NCBI GenBank assembly: GCA_023664325.1 | Contig: JAMPFS010000002.1 | Coordinates: 62,001 to 126,000, forward strand | Length of the DNA: 64,000 bases | DNA from: Clostridium sp. | GTDB taxonomy: Bacteria; Bacillota; Clostridia; Lachnospirales; Lachnospiraceae | Reading direction: 5' to 3' | Shown here: positions 1 through 9,013 of the stretch, piece by piece | How the letters are laid out: the number at the start of each line of letters is the position of its first letter | Position numbering within the stretch: position 1 is the stretch's first letter | Notes under the pieces: model-generated | What the model saw: only the letters and a program-made list of their open reading frames with translations | Databases searched by the model: none | Told to the model about the DNA's origin: nothing | Translations under genes and position numbers: made by a program

Positions 1-537
1 TCCTTCATAGTCCAAATAATTCTGATGCAGGTAATCATAATCATAGTTCCGAATCAGATAATCGTGAACCGCCTTCACGCTCTCATAATCTGACTCTTTT
101 TTTAACTCTGCCGCCAGTTCCTTCATATGTTGGAAATACGCATCCACATCCTGCTTGTCATATTTGTAGGTCAGCCTGACCTCGATCCGCAGGTTGCGCT
201 TCTCCGTGAAGCTCCCCTCATAAAACACCATTTCTATATGTTTCAAATAATATGCCAGATAACTTCCGCTTTCCGGCAGATCGTCCACATTGTGGTAATA
301 CTCATACTCACTCAAGATTTTCTGATAATCTGCTCCCAATGTCCCCTGATAGGTATCATAATACATAACGTCTTTGTGATCCCTTACCTGCCGGCTTATC
401 GCCTGATAAAATTCGTCTGTGCTTGAAACAATGATGCCCTGCTCTTCCTCTATGGCATCCGTCTGTGCCTGCACCGGTTTTATCTGACCTGCGCATCCAA
501 GCAGAACCATCATGACAAATAATATTCTTTTCTTCAT
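1..537 (-). CDS. Transglutaminase-like lipoprotein, 3' end cut off by window edge
   Basis: The gene begins with ATG at 535-537 and runs off the left edge, so only the first 179 residues are visible. The N-terminus is a lipoprotein signal: basic MKKR, a short hydrophobic stretch, then a lipobox ending LLGC, which predicts lipid anchoring outside the membrane. The last visible part contains AVHDYLIRNYDYD, the pattern that usually opens a bacterial transglutaminase-like core; the catalytic Cys would lie beyond the edge. It lies downstream of guaB on the same strand with about 100 bp between, and I see no clear terminator there. Role is unknown; such proteins are thought to act on cell-surface proteins. 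The lipoprotein call is firm and the domain call is moderate. Confidence 0.7.
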   Translation of the reverse strand, partial: MKKRILFVMMVLLGCAGQIKPVQAQTDAIEEEQGIIVSSTDEFYQAISRQVRDHKDVMYYDTYQGTLGADYQKILSEYEYYHNVDDLPESGSYLAYYLKHIEMVFYEGSFTEKRNLRIEVRLTYKYDKQDVDAYFQHMKELAAELKKESDYESVKAVHDYLIRNYDYDYLHQNYLDYEG

Positions 538-635
538 GCTACCCTTTCCCCTGCTTAAAAACAAACGGCGTTCACACCCGTGACCCCAAAGCCACAGATG
601 CGCCCGCCTGCTTCCATCATTAAAAACTATGACAA

Positions 636-2087
636 TTATTCAACAGAATAATTCGGTGCTTCTTTCGTAATCTGAATATCATGCGGATGGCTCTCCTTAA
701 GGGATGCTGCTGAAATCTCAACAAACTGCGCATTCTCATGCAAATCCTCTATTGTCTTGGCGCCACAATATCCCATGCCGGAACGAAGTCCTCCCATCAG
801 CTGGAAGACCGTATCTTCCACGGTACCCTTATATGCCACACGGCCTTCTACGCCTTCCGGAACTAATTTCTTCGCATTCGCCTGGAAATAACGGTCTTTG
901 CTTCCATTCTCCATAGCAGCAATGGAACCCATTCCCCGATATACTTTGTACTTACGTCCCTGATATAACTCAAACTCACCCGGAGACTCATCCGTACCGG
1001 CAAACAGACTGCCCATCATGCAAACATTTGCGCCTGCTGCAAGCGCTTTCGTAATATCACCGGAATATTTGATTCCGCCATCTGCAATCACCGGTATTCC
1101 ATATTCTTTCGCCACATCATAGGCATCCATAATTGCCGTAATCTGAGGAACGCCAATACCTGCAACGACACGGGTGGTACAGATGGAACCTGGTCCGATA
1201 CCAATCTTCACTGCATCGACTCCCATTTTAATCATTGCCTCTGCTCCACTTCTGGTCGCAACATTACCGGCAATCACCTGCAAATCCGGATATTTTTCAC
1301 GAATCAGTTTGAACGTCTTTAATACATTCGCTGAATGTCCATGTGCCGTATCAATGACAATCGCATCCACTTTGGATGCCACTAACTCATCCACACGGTC
1401 TGTAATGTCCGGAGTAACGCCAACCGCTGCTGCGCACAGAAGCCTTCCCTGCGAATCTTTTGCAGAATTTGGGTACTTAATCGTCTTCTCAATATCTTTA
1501 ATTGTAATCAGACCTTTTAAGTTGAAATCATCATCTACAATTGGAAGTTTTTCCTTGCGGGCTGCCGCAAGTACCTTCTTTGCCTCATCTAAAGTAATTC
1601 CCTCTTTTGCCGTAATCAGACCTTCTGTCGTCATGGATTCTTTGATTTTTTTGTTGTAATCCGTCTCAAACTTAAGATCCCGGTTTGTAATAATACCAAC
1701 CAGTTTCGTTCCCTCACAGATCGGCACACCGGAAATGCGGAATTTTGCCATCAGCTTATCTGCATCATCCAATGTATTGTCCGGAGTCAGGGAAAAAGGA
1801 TCCGTAATGACGCCATTTTCAGAACGCTTTACTTTATCGACTTCTTCCGCCTGTTCCTCAATGGACATATTTTTGTGAATGACTCCTATGCCGCCCTGTC
1901 GCGCCATCGCGATTGCCATTCTGTGTTCCGTCACGGTATCCATTCCGGAACTCATAAGCGGAATCTGTAATTGAATCTTCTTTGTAAGCTGCGTCCTCAA
2001 ATCAACATCATTCGGTATCACCTCCGAATATGCCGGCACCAGCAGCACATCATCAAAGGTAATTCCTTTGCCAATAATTTTGTTCAT
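636..2087 (-). CDS. guaB: Inosine-5'-monophosphate dehydrogenase
   Basis: It oxidises IMP to XMP with NAD+, the committed step of GMP synthesis, in the cytoplasm. The 483-residue length is standard for bacterial IMPDH. The TIM-barrel is split by two CBS domains at about residues 94-205, and the catalytic loop GPGSICTTR places the nucleophilic Cys at 303. The N-terminal FDDVLLVPAYSEV and the conserved GGLRSGMGYCGA near the C-terminus also fit. The start is ATG with a GGTAGGAAAG region just upstream. It follows the CheX-like gene by 22 bp, so both are probably cotranscribed from the promoter at about 2634-2662. No guanine or PreQ1-type riboswitch is visible in front of it. Confidence 0.98.
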   Translation of the reverse strand: MNKIIGKGITFDDVLLVPAYSEVIPNDVDLRTQLTKKIQLQIPLMSSGMDTVTEHRMAIAMARQGGIGVIHKNMSIEEQAEEVDKVKRSENGVITDPFSLTPDNTLDDADKLMAKFRISGVPICEGTKLVGIITNRDLKFETDYNKKIKESMTTEGLITAKEGITLDEAKKVLAAARKEKLPIVDDDFNLKGLITIKDIEKTIKYPNSAKDSQGRLLCAAAVGVTPDITDRVDELVASKVDAIVIDTAHGHSANVLKTFKLIREKYPDLQVIAGNVATRSGAEAMIKMGVDAVKIGIGPGSICTTRVVAGIGVPQITAIMDAYDVAKEYGIPVIADGGIKYSGDITKALAAGANVCMMGSLFAGTDESPGEFELYQGRKYKVYRGMGSIAAMENGSKDRYFQANAKKLVPEGVEGRVAYKGTVEDTVFQLMGGLRSGMGYCGAKTIEDLHENAQFVEISAASLKESHPHDIQITKEAPNYSVE

Positions 2088-2109
2088 ATCTTTCCTACCC
2101 TTTCATTCG

Positions 2110-2589
2110 TCAGTCTTCTTCATAGACACATATGTACAATTTGATATATTCTGCGCCATCCAATAAAAGCGGCACAACAATTGGTGAAATATCCGACTGC
2201 ATCTTAAGACCGGCGCCTGCCATCGCAATCGGCGGCGTAATATCAATAATTTTTCCCTGGGTTGAAAAAATAGTTGCTGTATTACCCATAATCATATTGC
2301 TAAGCTCATTCAGCGCAGAACATGCCATCTCATCAAGTTCCGCCACCGGCATGCCAAACATCATCTTGCTGGCAATATCCTTTGCATTATCCGTACTCAT
2401 TGCAATGACTGCCTGTCCCTTCATCTGTCCGACTATCCCTACCGTAATCGTATAAATCGGATCATCAAACTTAAACTCTGCCAAAGATGGCTTTCCAATT
2501 GCAAGCTTTAACTGGGTAACACTATCAAAAACGCTCATGGTAGATTGTAAAAACGGATTTATATTGTTTACATCTAATGCCTTTTTCAT
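2110..2589 (-). CDS. CheX-like chemotaxis phosphatase family protein
   Basis: A 159-residue soluble protein of the CheC/CheX/FliY fold. Residues 92-103 read LNELSNMIMGNT, holding the E-x-x-N signature (Glu95, Asn98) that inserts into the CheY active site in CheX-type phosphatases. One active-site helix is seen, as in CheX rather than CheC. The family dephosphorylates CheY-P; here there is no chemotaxis or flagellar gene nearby, so it may act on another response regulator, which is inference. The start ATG has GAGGAAAG upstream. It is the first gene of a likely two-gene unit with guaB. Confidence 0.8.
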   Translation of the reverse strand: MKKALDVNNINPFLQSTMSVFDSVTQLKLAIGKPSLAEFKFDDPIYTITVGIVGQMKGQAVIAMSTDNAKDIASKMMFGMPVAELDEMACSALNELSNMIMGNTATIFSTQGKIIDITPPIAMAGAGLKMQSDISPIVVPLLLDGAEYIKLYICVYEED

Positions 2590-2633
2590 ACTTTCCTCTT
2601 TCCAGCTTTTGTGCTTATTACATTGTTCTATAT

Positions 2634-2662
2634 ATTATACATGAATCTTATGCACTTAGCAA
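2634..2662 (-). promoter_or_regulatory. Sigma-A promoter for cheX-guaB
   Basis: Read on the minus strand: -35 TTGCTA (2657-2662), a 17-bp spacer and a perfect -10 TATAAT (2634-2639), about 45 bp before the CheX-like start. The neighbouring 2665-2760 is very T-rich on the plus strand and may act as an UP-like tract. Confidence 0.6.
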
Positions 2663-2775
2663 ACAAAAAAATATTTTTTTTCAAATTTTTTTCATATTTT
2701 TTTCTCCGAACAATGCCAAAATATTTTTTTCAACCCTGTTTTCAAATTATTTGCCTTTTTTCTTTTTGCAACCTG

Positions 2776-2784
2776 TGGTATGAT
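2776..2784 (+). promoter_or_regulatory. Extended -10 promoter for the serine acetyltransferase
   Basis: TGGTATGAT is an extended -10 (TGn-TATGAT). At 17 bp upstream there is only a T tract, so the extended -10 is probably what makes this a promoter. It lies 59 bp before the epsC start. Confidence 0.5.
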
Positions 2785-2842
2785 AGTGGCAATGTAAACA
2801 TAGTAACATAGTATAGAATAAGCGAAACAAACGGAGGATATC

Positions 2843-3796
2843 ATGGAACAGACCTTTCAGGAAATACTGCCGGAATTAGTGGAATCCATTACATCGAACT
2901 ACAAAACTTCCGATTTACTTCTCGGAAAAAATAATAAACAGCTTCCCGTCCGGGCAGAGCTGATCAGCATATTAAATGGCTTTAAAGATTTACTTTTTCC
3001 AGGGTACTTTAATGACGAACATATTGACAATAATATTGCAGCATTTTATACCGGGCAAAAACTTTCTAACCTTCACCAGAAGATGAAAAAGCAGATCGCT
3101 ATGGCTTTAGCATATGACAAGGATGCATCCATAACGGCAAACTCCCCGGAAATTGCAGCAGAAACCGAACGCATATGCTGCGCCTTTTTCCAGACCATAC
3201 CGGACATACAGCAATACCTGTTATTGGACGTAAAAGCCGGTTATGACGGGGATCCCGCAGCAAGCAGCATGGAGCAGATCATTTTCTCCTACCCCGGTTT
3301 TTATGCTGTTTTTGTATACCGGCTCGCACACGAGCTATACAAGCTGAAAGTTCCCTTTATACCAAGAGTTATGACCGAGCAGGCTCACAGTAAAACGGGC
3401 ATTGATATCAATGCAGGCGCTGTGATCGGGAAACACTTTTTTATGGATCACGGCACCGGTATTGTAATCGGTGAAACGACTGTCATTGGTGAATATGTCA
3501 AACTTTATCAAGGCGTTACATTAGGCGCCTTAAGCACCCGAGGCGGCCAGCATCTCTCAGGAGTGAAACGCCATCCCACCATTGAAGACCGGGTGACGAT
3601 TTATTCCAACGCAACGATTTTAGGCGGTGAAACCGTAATCGGAAAAGATTCCGTCATTGGCGGCGGCGCCTTTATTACAAACTCTATTCCGGAATGTACG
3701 CGCGTCTCCATCACACCGCCCGAGCTTGCAATAAAAAATGATATCCAAAATGCACATTCTGATCTTTGTGCAACAGAATACATCTACGAAATATAA
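2843..3796 (+). CDS. epsC: Serine O-acetyltransferase (EpsC/CysE type)
   Basis: It transfers acetyl from acetyl-CoA to L-serine, giving O-acetylserine for cysteine synthesis. At 317 residues it matches the longer clostridial EpsC form: a helical N-terminal half, then a left-handed beta-helix at roughly 175-285. The motif MDHGTGIVIGETTVIG carries the catalytic His region and hexapeptide repeats, followed by YQGVTLGAL and KRHPTIEDRVTI, both hallmarks of the family. The start ATG has GGAGG 5 nt upstream. The next gene begins 17 bp after its stop, so the two are probably cotranscribed. No T-box or S-box element was found upstream. Confidence 0.93.
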   Translation: MEQTFQEILPELVESITSNYKTSDLLLGKNNKQLPVRAELISILNGFKDLLFPGYFNDEHIDNNIAAFYTGQKLSNLHQKMKKQIAMALAYDKDASITANSPEIAAETERICCAFFQTIPDIQQYLLLDVKAGYDGDPAASSMEQIIFSYPGFYAVFVYRLAHELYKLKVPFIPRVMTEQAHSKTGIDINAGAVIGKHFFMDHGTGIVIGETTVIGEYVKLYQGVTLGALSTRGGQHLSGVKRHPTIEDRVTIYSNATILGGETVIGKDSVIGGGAFITNSIPECTRVSITPPELAIKNDIQNAHSDLCATEYIYEI

Positions 3797-3813
3797 ACAA
3801 AGGAACGAAGAAT

Positions 3814-5724
3814 ATGGTACTAGCATGTCAAAATATCTCTAAATCCTATGGTATGACAGAGATACTTCACAACATTAACTTTCATATTGAAGCACGGGAA
3901 AAGCTTGCCATCGCCGGCATCAACGGCGCTGGCAAATCTACCCTGTTAAAAATCATCATGAATGAGGAGGAACCGGATGATGGACAGGTTGTCATTGGCA
4001 AAGATATCTCGGTCGGTTATCTTGCCCAGCATCAGGATGCCTATTATGACAAGACCATTTATGAGGAACTCTTAAGTGTCAAGCAGGATGTCATTGCATT
4101 ACAGGAGCAGATGCGGGCATTAGAGCAGGACATGAAGCATTTGCAGGGGGATAACCTCCGTGATGCGTTAGAACGCTATACCCGCATGAACCATGCTTTT
4201 GAACAGTCAGACGGCTATTCCTTTGAAAGCCAGATTACCGGAATTTTAAAGGGTCTGGGATTTGACAAGAGTGAATTTAACCGTCCGGTCAGCGAGCTTT
4301 CCGGCGGACAGAAAACCAGGGTTGCCCTCGGACGTTTGCTGCTTTCCCGCCCGGATATCCTTTTACTGGACGAGCCTACCAACCACTTGGATCTCAACAG
4401 CATCCGCTGGTTAGAGGGCTTTCTTTCAGGCTATGCCGGAGCTGTGATTATCGTATCCCATGACCGCTACTTCTTAGACCGGATCGTGACAAAGGTTGTC
4501 GAGATTGAGAACAGCAAAAGCGCCATTTACCACGGCAATTACAGCTACTATGCCGCCAAACGTGAGGAAGTCCGTCTTTCCAAATACCGTGCCTATATGA
4601 ACCAGCAGGCAGAAATCAAACACCAGGAGGAAGTCATTGCAAAACTGAAGCAGTTTAACCGTGAAAAATCCATTAAACGCGCCGAGAGCCGTGAAAAAAT
4701 GTTAGACCGCATCGAACGTCTTGAAAAGCCTCAGGATGTACAGGATGAAATGCGCCTTGCCCTGACCCCCGCCATTGAAAGCGGCAATGATGTGCTTCTC
4801 GTGGAAGGGCTTACAAAATCTTATGGCAACCATGTTTTATTTACAGACCTTTTCATTGACATCAAGCGTGGCGAGCGGGTTGCCCTGATCGGGAACAATG
4901 GCACGGGAAAAACCACCATTTTAAAGATTATCAACCGGCTTATTCCAAAGGATTCCGGAAGCATCACATTCGGCGCCCAGGTACATATCGGATATTACGA
5001 CCAGGAGCATCAAATACTGCATCCGGACAAAACAATTTTTGATGAGCTGCATGATGCCTATCCCCATCTAACCAATACCAAAATACGCAATGTATTGGCT
5101 GCTTTTTTATTTACCGGAGAGGATGTATTTAAGGAAATCAAAGACTTAAGCGGCGGCGAACGCGGAAGGGTCAGTCTTGCCAAGCTCATGCTCTCTGACG
5201 CGAATTTTCTGATTTTAGACGAACCGACAAACCACCTGGATATTACTTCCAAAGAAATCCTGGAAAATGCCCTCAAAAATTATACCGGAACACTGTTTTT
5301 CGTGTCCCATGACCGCTATTTTATCAATCAGACCGCAACCAGGATTCTGGATCTTAGCCCGGACGGGCTTGCCTCCTATACCGGAAACTATGACTACTAC
5401 CTTGAAAAACAGCTTGTATCAACCGCCCGCACAGAAGAAAAAGAATCATCTGCAAAAAAAGATACGGAAATCAAAAAGGACTGGAAACGTTCCAAAGAAG
5501 AACAGGCAAAGGAGCGCAAACGCAAAAACGATTTAAAACGGGTAGAAAACCGGATTGAGGAATTAGAACAGCTCATCTCCCATCTTGACGGGGAAATGGC
5601 AAAACCGGAACATGCAACCAATGCAGAAAAGCTTACCGAATTTGCGGACAGGCAGGCTGCCGCCAGGGAAGAATTAGATACACTCTACGAACAGTGGGAA
5701 ACATTGTCAGAGGATACCCTCTAA
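3814..5724 (+). CDS. ABC-F family ATPase (YdiF-like)
   Basis: A soluble protein of 636 residues with two ABC ATPase domains and no membrane segment. Walker A motifs are GINGAGKST (about 35) and GNNGTGKTT in the second half. Both signatures and Walker B boxes are intact: LSGGQKTRV with LLLDEPTNHLD, and LSGGERGRV with LILDEPTNHLD. The DEPTNHLD box marks the ABC-F family, which acts on the ribosome (translation factor or antibiotic protection). A charged linker lies between the domains, and the C-terminus (about 540-636) is a Lys/Glu-rich coiled coil like Uup or YdiF. The frame stays open back to 3766, but the ATG at 3814 follows AAAGGAACG and clears the epsC stop. Its stop overlaps the convergent gene's stop. 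Confidence 0.9.
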   Translation: MVLACQNISKSYGMTEILHNINFHIEAREKLAIAGINGAGKSTLLKIIMNEEEPDDGQVVIGKDISVGYLAQHQDAYYDKTIYEELLSVKQDVIALQEQMRALEQDMKHLQGDNLRDALERYTRMNHAFEQSDGYSFESQITGILKGLGFDKSEFNRPVSELSGGQKTRVALGRLLLSRPDILLLDEPTNHLDLNSIRWLEGFLSGYAGAVIIVSHDRYFLDRIVTKVVEIENSKSAIYHGNYSYYAAKREEVRLSKYRAYMNQQAEIKHQEEVIAKLKQFNREKSIKRAESREKMLDRIERLEKPQDVQDEMRLALTPAIESGNDVLLVEGLTKSYGNHVLFTDLFIDIKRGERVALIGNNGTGKTTILKIINRLIPKDSGSITFGAQVHIGYYDQEHQILHPDKTIFDELHDAYPHLTNTKIRNVLAAFLFTGEDVFKEIKDLSGGERGRVSLAKLMLSDANFLILDEPTNHLDITSKEILENALKNYTGTLFFVSHDRYFINQTATRILDLSPDGLASYTGNYDYYLEKQLVSTARTEEKESSAKKDTEIKKDWKRSKEEQAKERKRKNDLKRVENRIEELEQLISHLDGEMAKPEHATNAEKLTEFADRQAAAREELDTLYEQWETLSEDTL

Positions 5725-6584
5725 CCGGAGATTTCCCTCTGTTCCAGAGGTTCTATCAGCCTGGTTAACCCGATATATATATTCTGTCCATTTTCGGACG
5801 GATCTTCTACATTTGTCTGGAACGTAACATAATAGGGAATCCCTATTTCCTCCTGCCCGTCACCTAACTGAAAATGTATGCCAAAATCAACAATGCTGAG
5901 TTCCGGCAGCACATAGCTGCTGCTGACATAATATGCGGAATAATAAATCCGCAGCTCTTCCGCAAAGGAATTTGCCCAGTATTCCAGCAACTGGTCTCTG
6001 GTCGCTTTGCCAGAAGCCGTGATTTCATCATAAAATGTATTTACATAGTCCACAATACCGGTATTCGGCATGGACAAAGCATACAGCTGATAAGTCTCTG
6101 CATCCATAAACAGGCGGATATCCCTGCCCGCCGTCACGAAATGCAGCAGCCATACATTCACGGTCAGATTACTGTTCTGGCTGTCACAGATCGTATAGTA
6201 GGTGGCGCGTTCAAAGGTATCCTCCTCCATCTTCAGTTCATTCTCCATCGGCAGGATTCGCTTTTCTTTCCAGAGGTCAACCGCAAGCTTGACATTGCCA
6301 AGCAGATCCGGCGCCTGCGATCTGAGCTCCCCGGCATTCCCAATCACAAAAATCTCTGACATTCGGATATCCTCTGCGGAAAGCACCCTCATTTTCTCCG
6401 CCACAGACAAAGTATAATGGATACCATCTTCGGCACTGTTCCTCTCTATAATCTGATAACGGTTTAGGTTCTTCTTCTCAGAAACAGCAACCACTGCCCT
6501 CGGCATATATTCCGCAAGCAGAAAAAATGCCGCCACAATCAGTAAAAAACTTATTCTCTTTTTATGTTTCAACTTCATCTTCAT
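5721..6584 (-). CDS. Unrecognised exported protein after the two-component pair
   Basis: About 287 residues; I do not recognise the family. The N-terminus is basic (MKMKLKHKKR) followed by one hydrophobic segment, so it is an uncleaved-anchor or secreted protein, with the rest probably outside the membrane. No Cys lipobox is present. The start is chosen at the ATG after AGGAATGGG; ATGs at 6578 and 6596 are alternatives. It overlaps the 3' end of the histidine kinase gene by about 20 bp, which implies cotranslation. By position it could sense or tune the kinase, or be its output, but this is a guess. It converges with the ABC-F gene, sharing 4 bp at the stops. Confidence 0.75.
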   Translation of the reverse strand: MKMKLKHKKRISFLLIVAAFFLLAEYMPRAVVAVSEKKNLNRYQIIERNSAEDGIHYTLSVAEKMRVLSAEDIRMSEIFVIGNAGELRSQAPDLLGNVKLAVDLWKEKRILPMENELKMEEDTFERATYYTICDSQNSNLTVNVWLLHFVTAGRDIRLFMDAETYQLYALSMPNTGIVDYVNTFYDEITASGKATRDQLLEYWANSFAEELRIYYSAYYVSSSYVLPELSIVDFGIHFQLGDGQEEIGIPYYVTFQTNVEDPSENGQNIYIGLTRLIEPLEQREISG

Positions 6585-8019
6585 CCCATTCCTCATCTTT
6601 TTCCCCTGCAAATTCCTCCGGAAGCGGCAATGTAACAGTGACCGTGGTTCCTTTTCCCTCCTCACTGTCAATCTGCCAGTCTGCATGGTGCATCGCGACA
6701 ATTTCACTGCAAAGCGTCATGCCAAGACCGGCGCCGCCCTCCTTGCGCGAACGTGATTTGTCAATCATATAAAATGCCTGTGTAATGTGGGCAAGCTCCT
6801 CCTTTGGCATACCCTTTCCCTCATCCTCAATCATAACCCGGTAACCGCCCTCTACTGTTTTTCCCCGGATCCATATGGTATCTCCCGCCTCAGATGCCTT
6901 CCTCGCATTATCCGTGAGATTTGCAAACAGGGAAATCAACAAATCCTTTTCTCCATATATTTTACCGCTCTCTACCTCCCGTTTCAAAACCATATCCTTC
7001 TCAAGGACAGCTACCTCTGCCAAATCAAATACATTCTCCAGCAGATACTCCGCATCAATCGGATGAAATTCAAATTTGTTCTTTTGCAATACAAAAAGTT
7101 CCATCAATTTGAAAGACAGGGCTTCTAAACGCTTTCCCTGCGAATACACATATCCCGCTGCCTTGATCTTTTCCTCCGTTGACAGGTCCATCGAACGTAT
7201 CATATCCGCATAACCGATAATGGCGGTGAGCGGTGTTTTCAGCTCATGCGCAAATGCGGAAGTAAATGCCTCCTGATTTTTTGCATGGCTCGTGAGTTCT
7301 TCCATCTTTTCCGTCAGGCTGTCTGCCATAAAATTAAAATCTTTTGCCAGCATTCCAATCTCATCCGTGCCGTTTTCATTTGCGCGAACCTCATAATTCC
7401 CTTTTGCAAAGCTCGTTGTAATCTTAGAAAGGTTATAAAGCCGGAATGTCAGCAAATAGGACAGCATTAAAGACACGATACTGGTTCCAACCAGCAAAAT
7501 CACAATAATGATCTGATATGCCGTTATCATGGAATCCCTCTGTTCATAAATGCCGTTGATATCCGATATGGTTTCGATATAATAATGGGTATCCACAAAC
7601 GGAATGACTGCCATGCTTACAACCCGGAGCATATAATGTTCCCCGTCTTTATAGATTTCATAACCGCTGACCGTTTCATCAATCTGCTCTAACAGACCCG
7701 ATGCCGTCACGTCCTGTTCGGGATAAATCATCTGCCCGTTTTCATCCCAGATCCGCAGTTCCTTGCCAACCATTCTCTCACCCAATGACTGCGCCACTTC
7801 CCTGATAACAGTCGGGTGTTTTTCCACATACGAAATCGGCAGGGCTTCCACTGTATTCTGAAAGGCAATATGATACATTTCATTTTCGGTATTGCACATC
7901 TCGATTTCCCGCTCGTACAGGGAATTAAATGCCGCCTGAATCATCCATGTGCCACAAATACTGAACGACACGGAAATCAATATAAAAATACTAAGAAAAA
8001 CCTTCCAAAACAGCCTCAT
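6562..8019 (-). CDS. Two-component sensor histidine kinase
   Basis: A membrane kinase of 485 residues. Two transmembrane helices (about 6-26 and 166-190) flank an extracytoplasmic sensor domain of about 135 residues. A HAMP linker follows at about 191-245, then the dimerisation helix with FAHELKTPL (phospho-acceptor His258). The ATPase domain has the N-box NLTDNARKA (Asn371), G1 DEGKGMP and G2 GGAGLGM. It phosphorylates the response regulator encoded just upstream, 37 bp away. The signal is not evident from the sequence. It belongs to the EnvZ/PhoR-like HisKA class. Confidence 0.93.
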   Translation of the reverse strand: MRLFWKVFLSIFILISVSFSICGTWMIQAAFNSLYEREIEMCNTENEMYHIAFQNTVEALPISYVEKHPTVIREVAQSLGERMVGKELRIWDENGQMIYPEQDVTASGLLEQIDETVSGYEIYKDGEHYMLRVVSMAVIPFVDTHYYIETISDINGIYEQRDSMITAYQIIIVILLVGTSIVSLMLSYLLTFRLYNLSKITTSFAKGNYEVRANENGTDEIGMLAKDFNFMADSLTEKMEELTSHAKNQEAFTSAFAHELKTPLTAIIGYADMIRSMDLSTEEKIKAAGYVYSQGKRLEALSFKLMELFVLQKNKFEFHPIDAEYLLENVFDLAEVAVLEKDMVLKREVESGKIYGEKDLLISLFANLTDNARKASEAGDTIWIRGKTVEGGYRVMIEDEGKGMPKEELAHITQAFYMIDKSRSRKEGGAGLGMTLCSEIVAMHHADWQIDSEEGKGTTVTVTLPLPEEFAGEKDEEWDEDEVET

Positions 8020-8056
8020 GCTTACCCCACTCTATCTTATCTTCAAATCCTGCCCG

Positions 8057-8710
8057 TCAGACCTCTAAGCGGTATCCGACTTTATAAACAGCTTTAATCT
8101 GGTCTTCCCAGTTCAGTTTCTTCCGAAGCCGCTGCACATGCAGATCCACTGTACGGCTGTCGCCTAAATAATTGCTTTCCCATACATTCTCATATATGGT
8201 TTCCCTGTAAAGCGCAATATTTTTATTACGCACAAATAAAAGCAGCAGTTCAAACTCCTTCATGGTAAGCATGATCTGCTCCCCGTTTTGTATCACAACC
8301 CTGGATGGAATATCAATGGAAATATCCAGGATCTCAATCTTATCTGCCGCCTTATGATATCTGCGGAGCACCGTCTCTACTCTTGCCAACAGCTCCACAA
8401 TCTCAAATGGCTTGGTAATGTAATCATCCGCTCCCGATTTTAAACCTTTTACCTTATCGTCCAATTCACTCATTGCAGTAATAAAGATAACCGGAATTTC
8501 CAACGCCTTTGTGTAGTCCAAAAGCTCATAACCGTTGATGCCGGGCAGCATAATATCAAGCAGCGCCAGATCAAAATGTTCTTTATCCATCATATCCGCT
8601 GCCGTCACCCCATCAAACGCAGTATAGCAGGCATATCCTGCTTTCATCAGATTCATGCGAATCAGATCAGAAATTGCTTCTTCATCCTCTACAATCAATA
8701 TTTTTATCAT
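8057..8710 (-). CDS. OmpR/PhoB-family response regulator
   Basis: 217 residues: a receiver domain with acidic pocket EDEE (residues 8-11), phospho-acceptor Asp52 (LLDIMLPG), Thr78 and Lys100 (TKPFE), followed by a C-terminal winged-helix DNA-binding domain ending in RLRKKLNW and YKVGYRLEV. It is the partner of the kinase encoded next, and the first gene of a three-gene unit. Three direct copies of a 9-bp sequence lie about 140 bp upstream, at 8846-8873, and might be its own binding site. Confidence 0.95.
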   Translation of the reverse strand: MIKILIVEDEEAISDLIRMNLMKAGYACYTAFDGVTAADMMDKEHFDLALLDIMLPGINGYELLDYTKALEIPVIFITAMSELDDKVKGLKSGADDYITKPFEIVELLARVETVLRRYHKAADKIEILDISIDIPSRVVIQNGEQIMLTMKEFELLLLFVRNKNIALYRETIYENVWESNYLGDSRTVDLHVQRLRKKLNWEDQIKAVYKVGYRLEV

Positions 8711-8845
8711 TGCCTTAACTCCATCTTCCCTTGTATCCTATCCTGTAAACGCTTGCCGTCACTCCGTCCTCCGGCAGCCTTCCCCGTATTTTCCCGCTGT
8801 CTGCAAACCGTCTGCCTGCCGGAATAATAACAGCATATCCAAAAA

Positions 8846-8873
8846 TTGTATCATTTTTGTATCATTGTATCAT
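8846..8873 (-). promoter_or_regulatory. Triple direct repeat ATGATACAA upstream of the response regulator
   Basis: On the minus strand ATGATACAA occurs at 8865-8873, 8857-8865 and 8846-8854, with spacings of 8 and 11 bp. Each copy also looks like an extended -10 (TGATACAA/T), and TTGTCA lies just upstream, so this is either a promoter with repeated -10 elements or a direct-repeat operator of the OmpR type. About 135 bp of leader separates it from the start codon; I see nothing else in that leader. Confidence 0.4.
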
Positions 8874-8890
8874 TTTTTTTGACAAAAAAA

Positions 8891-8944
8891 CACCTGTAAC
8901 CGGAAAATATATGCTGTCTGCTCCTTTCCCTTCTGTTACAGGTG
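8891..8944 (-). terminator. Rho-independent terminator of icd
   Basis: Perfect 10-bp arms CACCTGTAAC (8891-8900) and GTTACAGGTG (8935-8944) with a 34-nt loop. On the minus strand the stem is followed by a run of seven T. The plus-strand side also has a short T run, so it may work in both directions. Confidence 0.7.
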
Positions 8945-9013
8945 TGTTTTATTATCTTTGAAATATCAGCCGAAATCTGTTTGCGTCTTTGCCCCGATAC
9001 CGTTCCTGCCGTT

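Noticed and set aside
538..635. Terminator or riboswitch between guaB and the left-edge lipoprotein
   Set aside because: Only short imperfect pairings around GTCACGGGTGTGAAC; no T run and no known riboswitch pattern.
2665..2760. Long T-rich tract as a possible origin or terminator
   Set aside because: No DnaA boxes or stem; it fits AT-rich DNA between divergent promoters.
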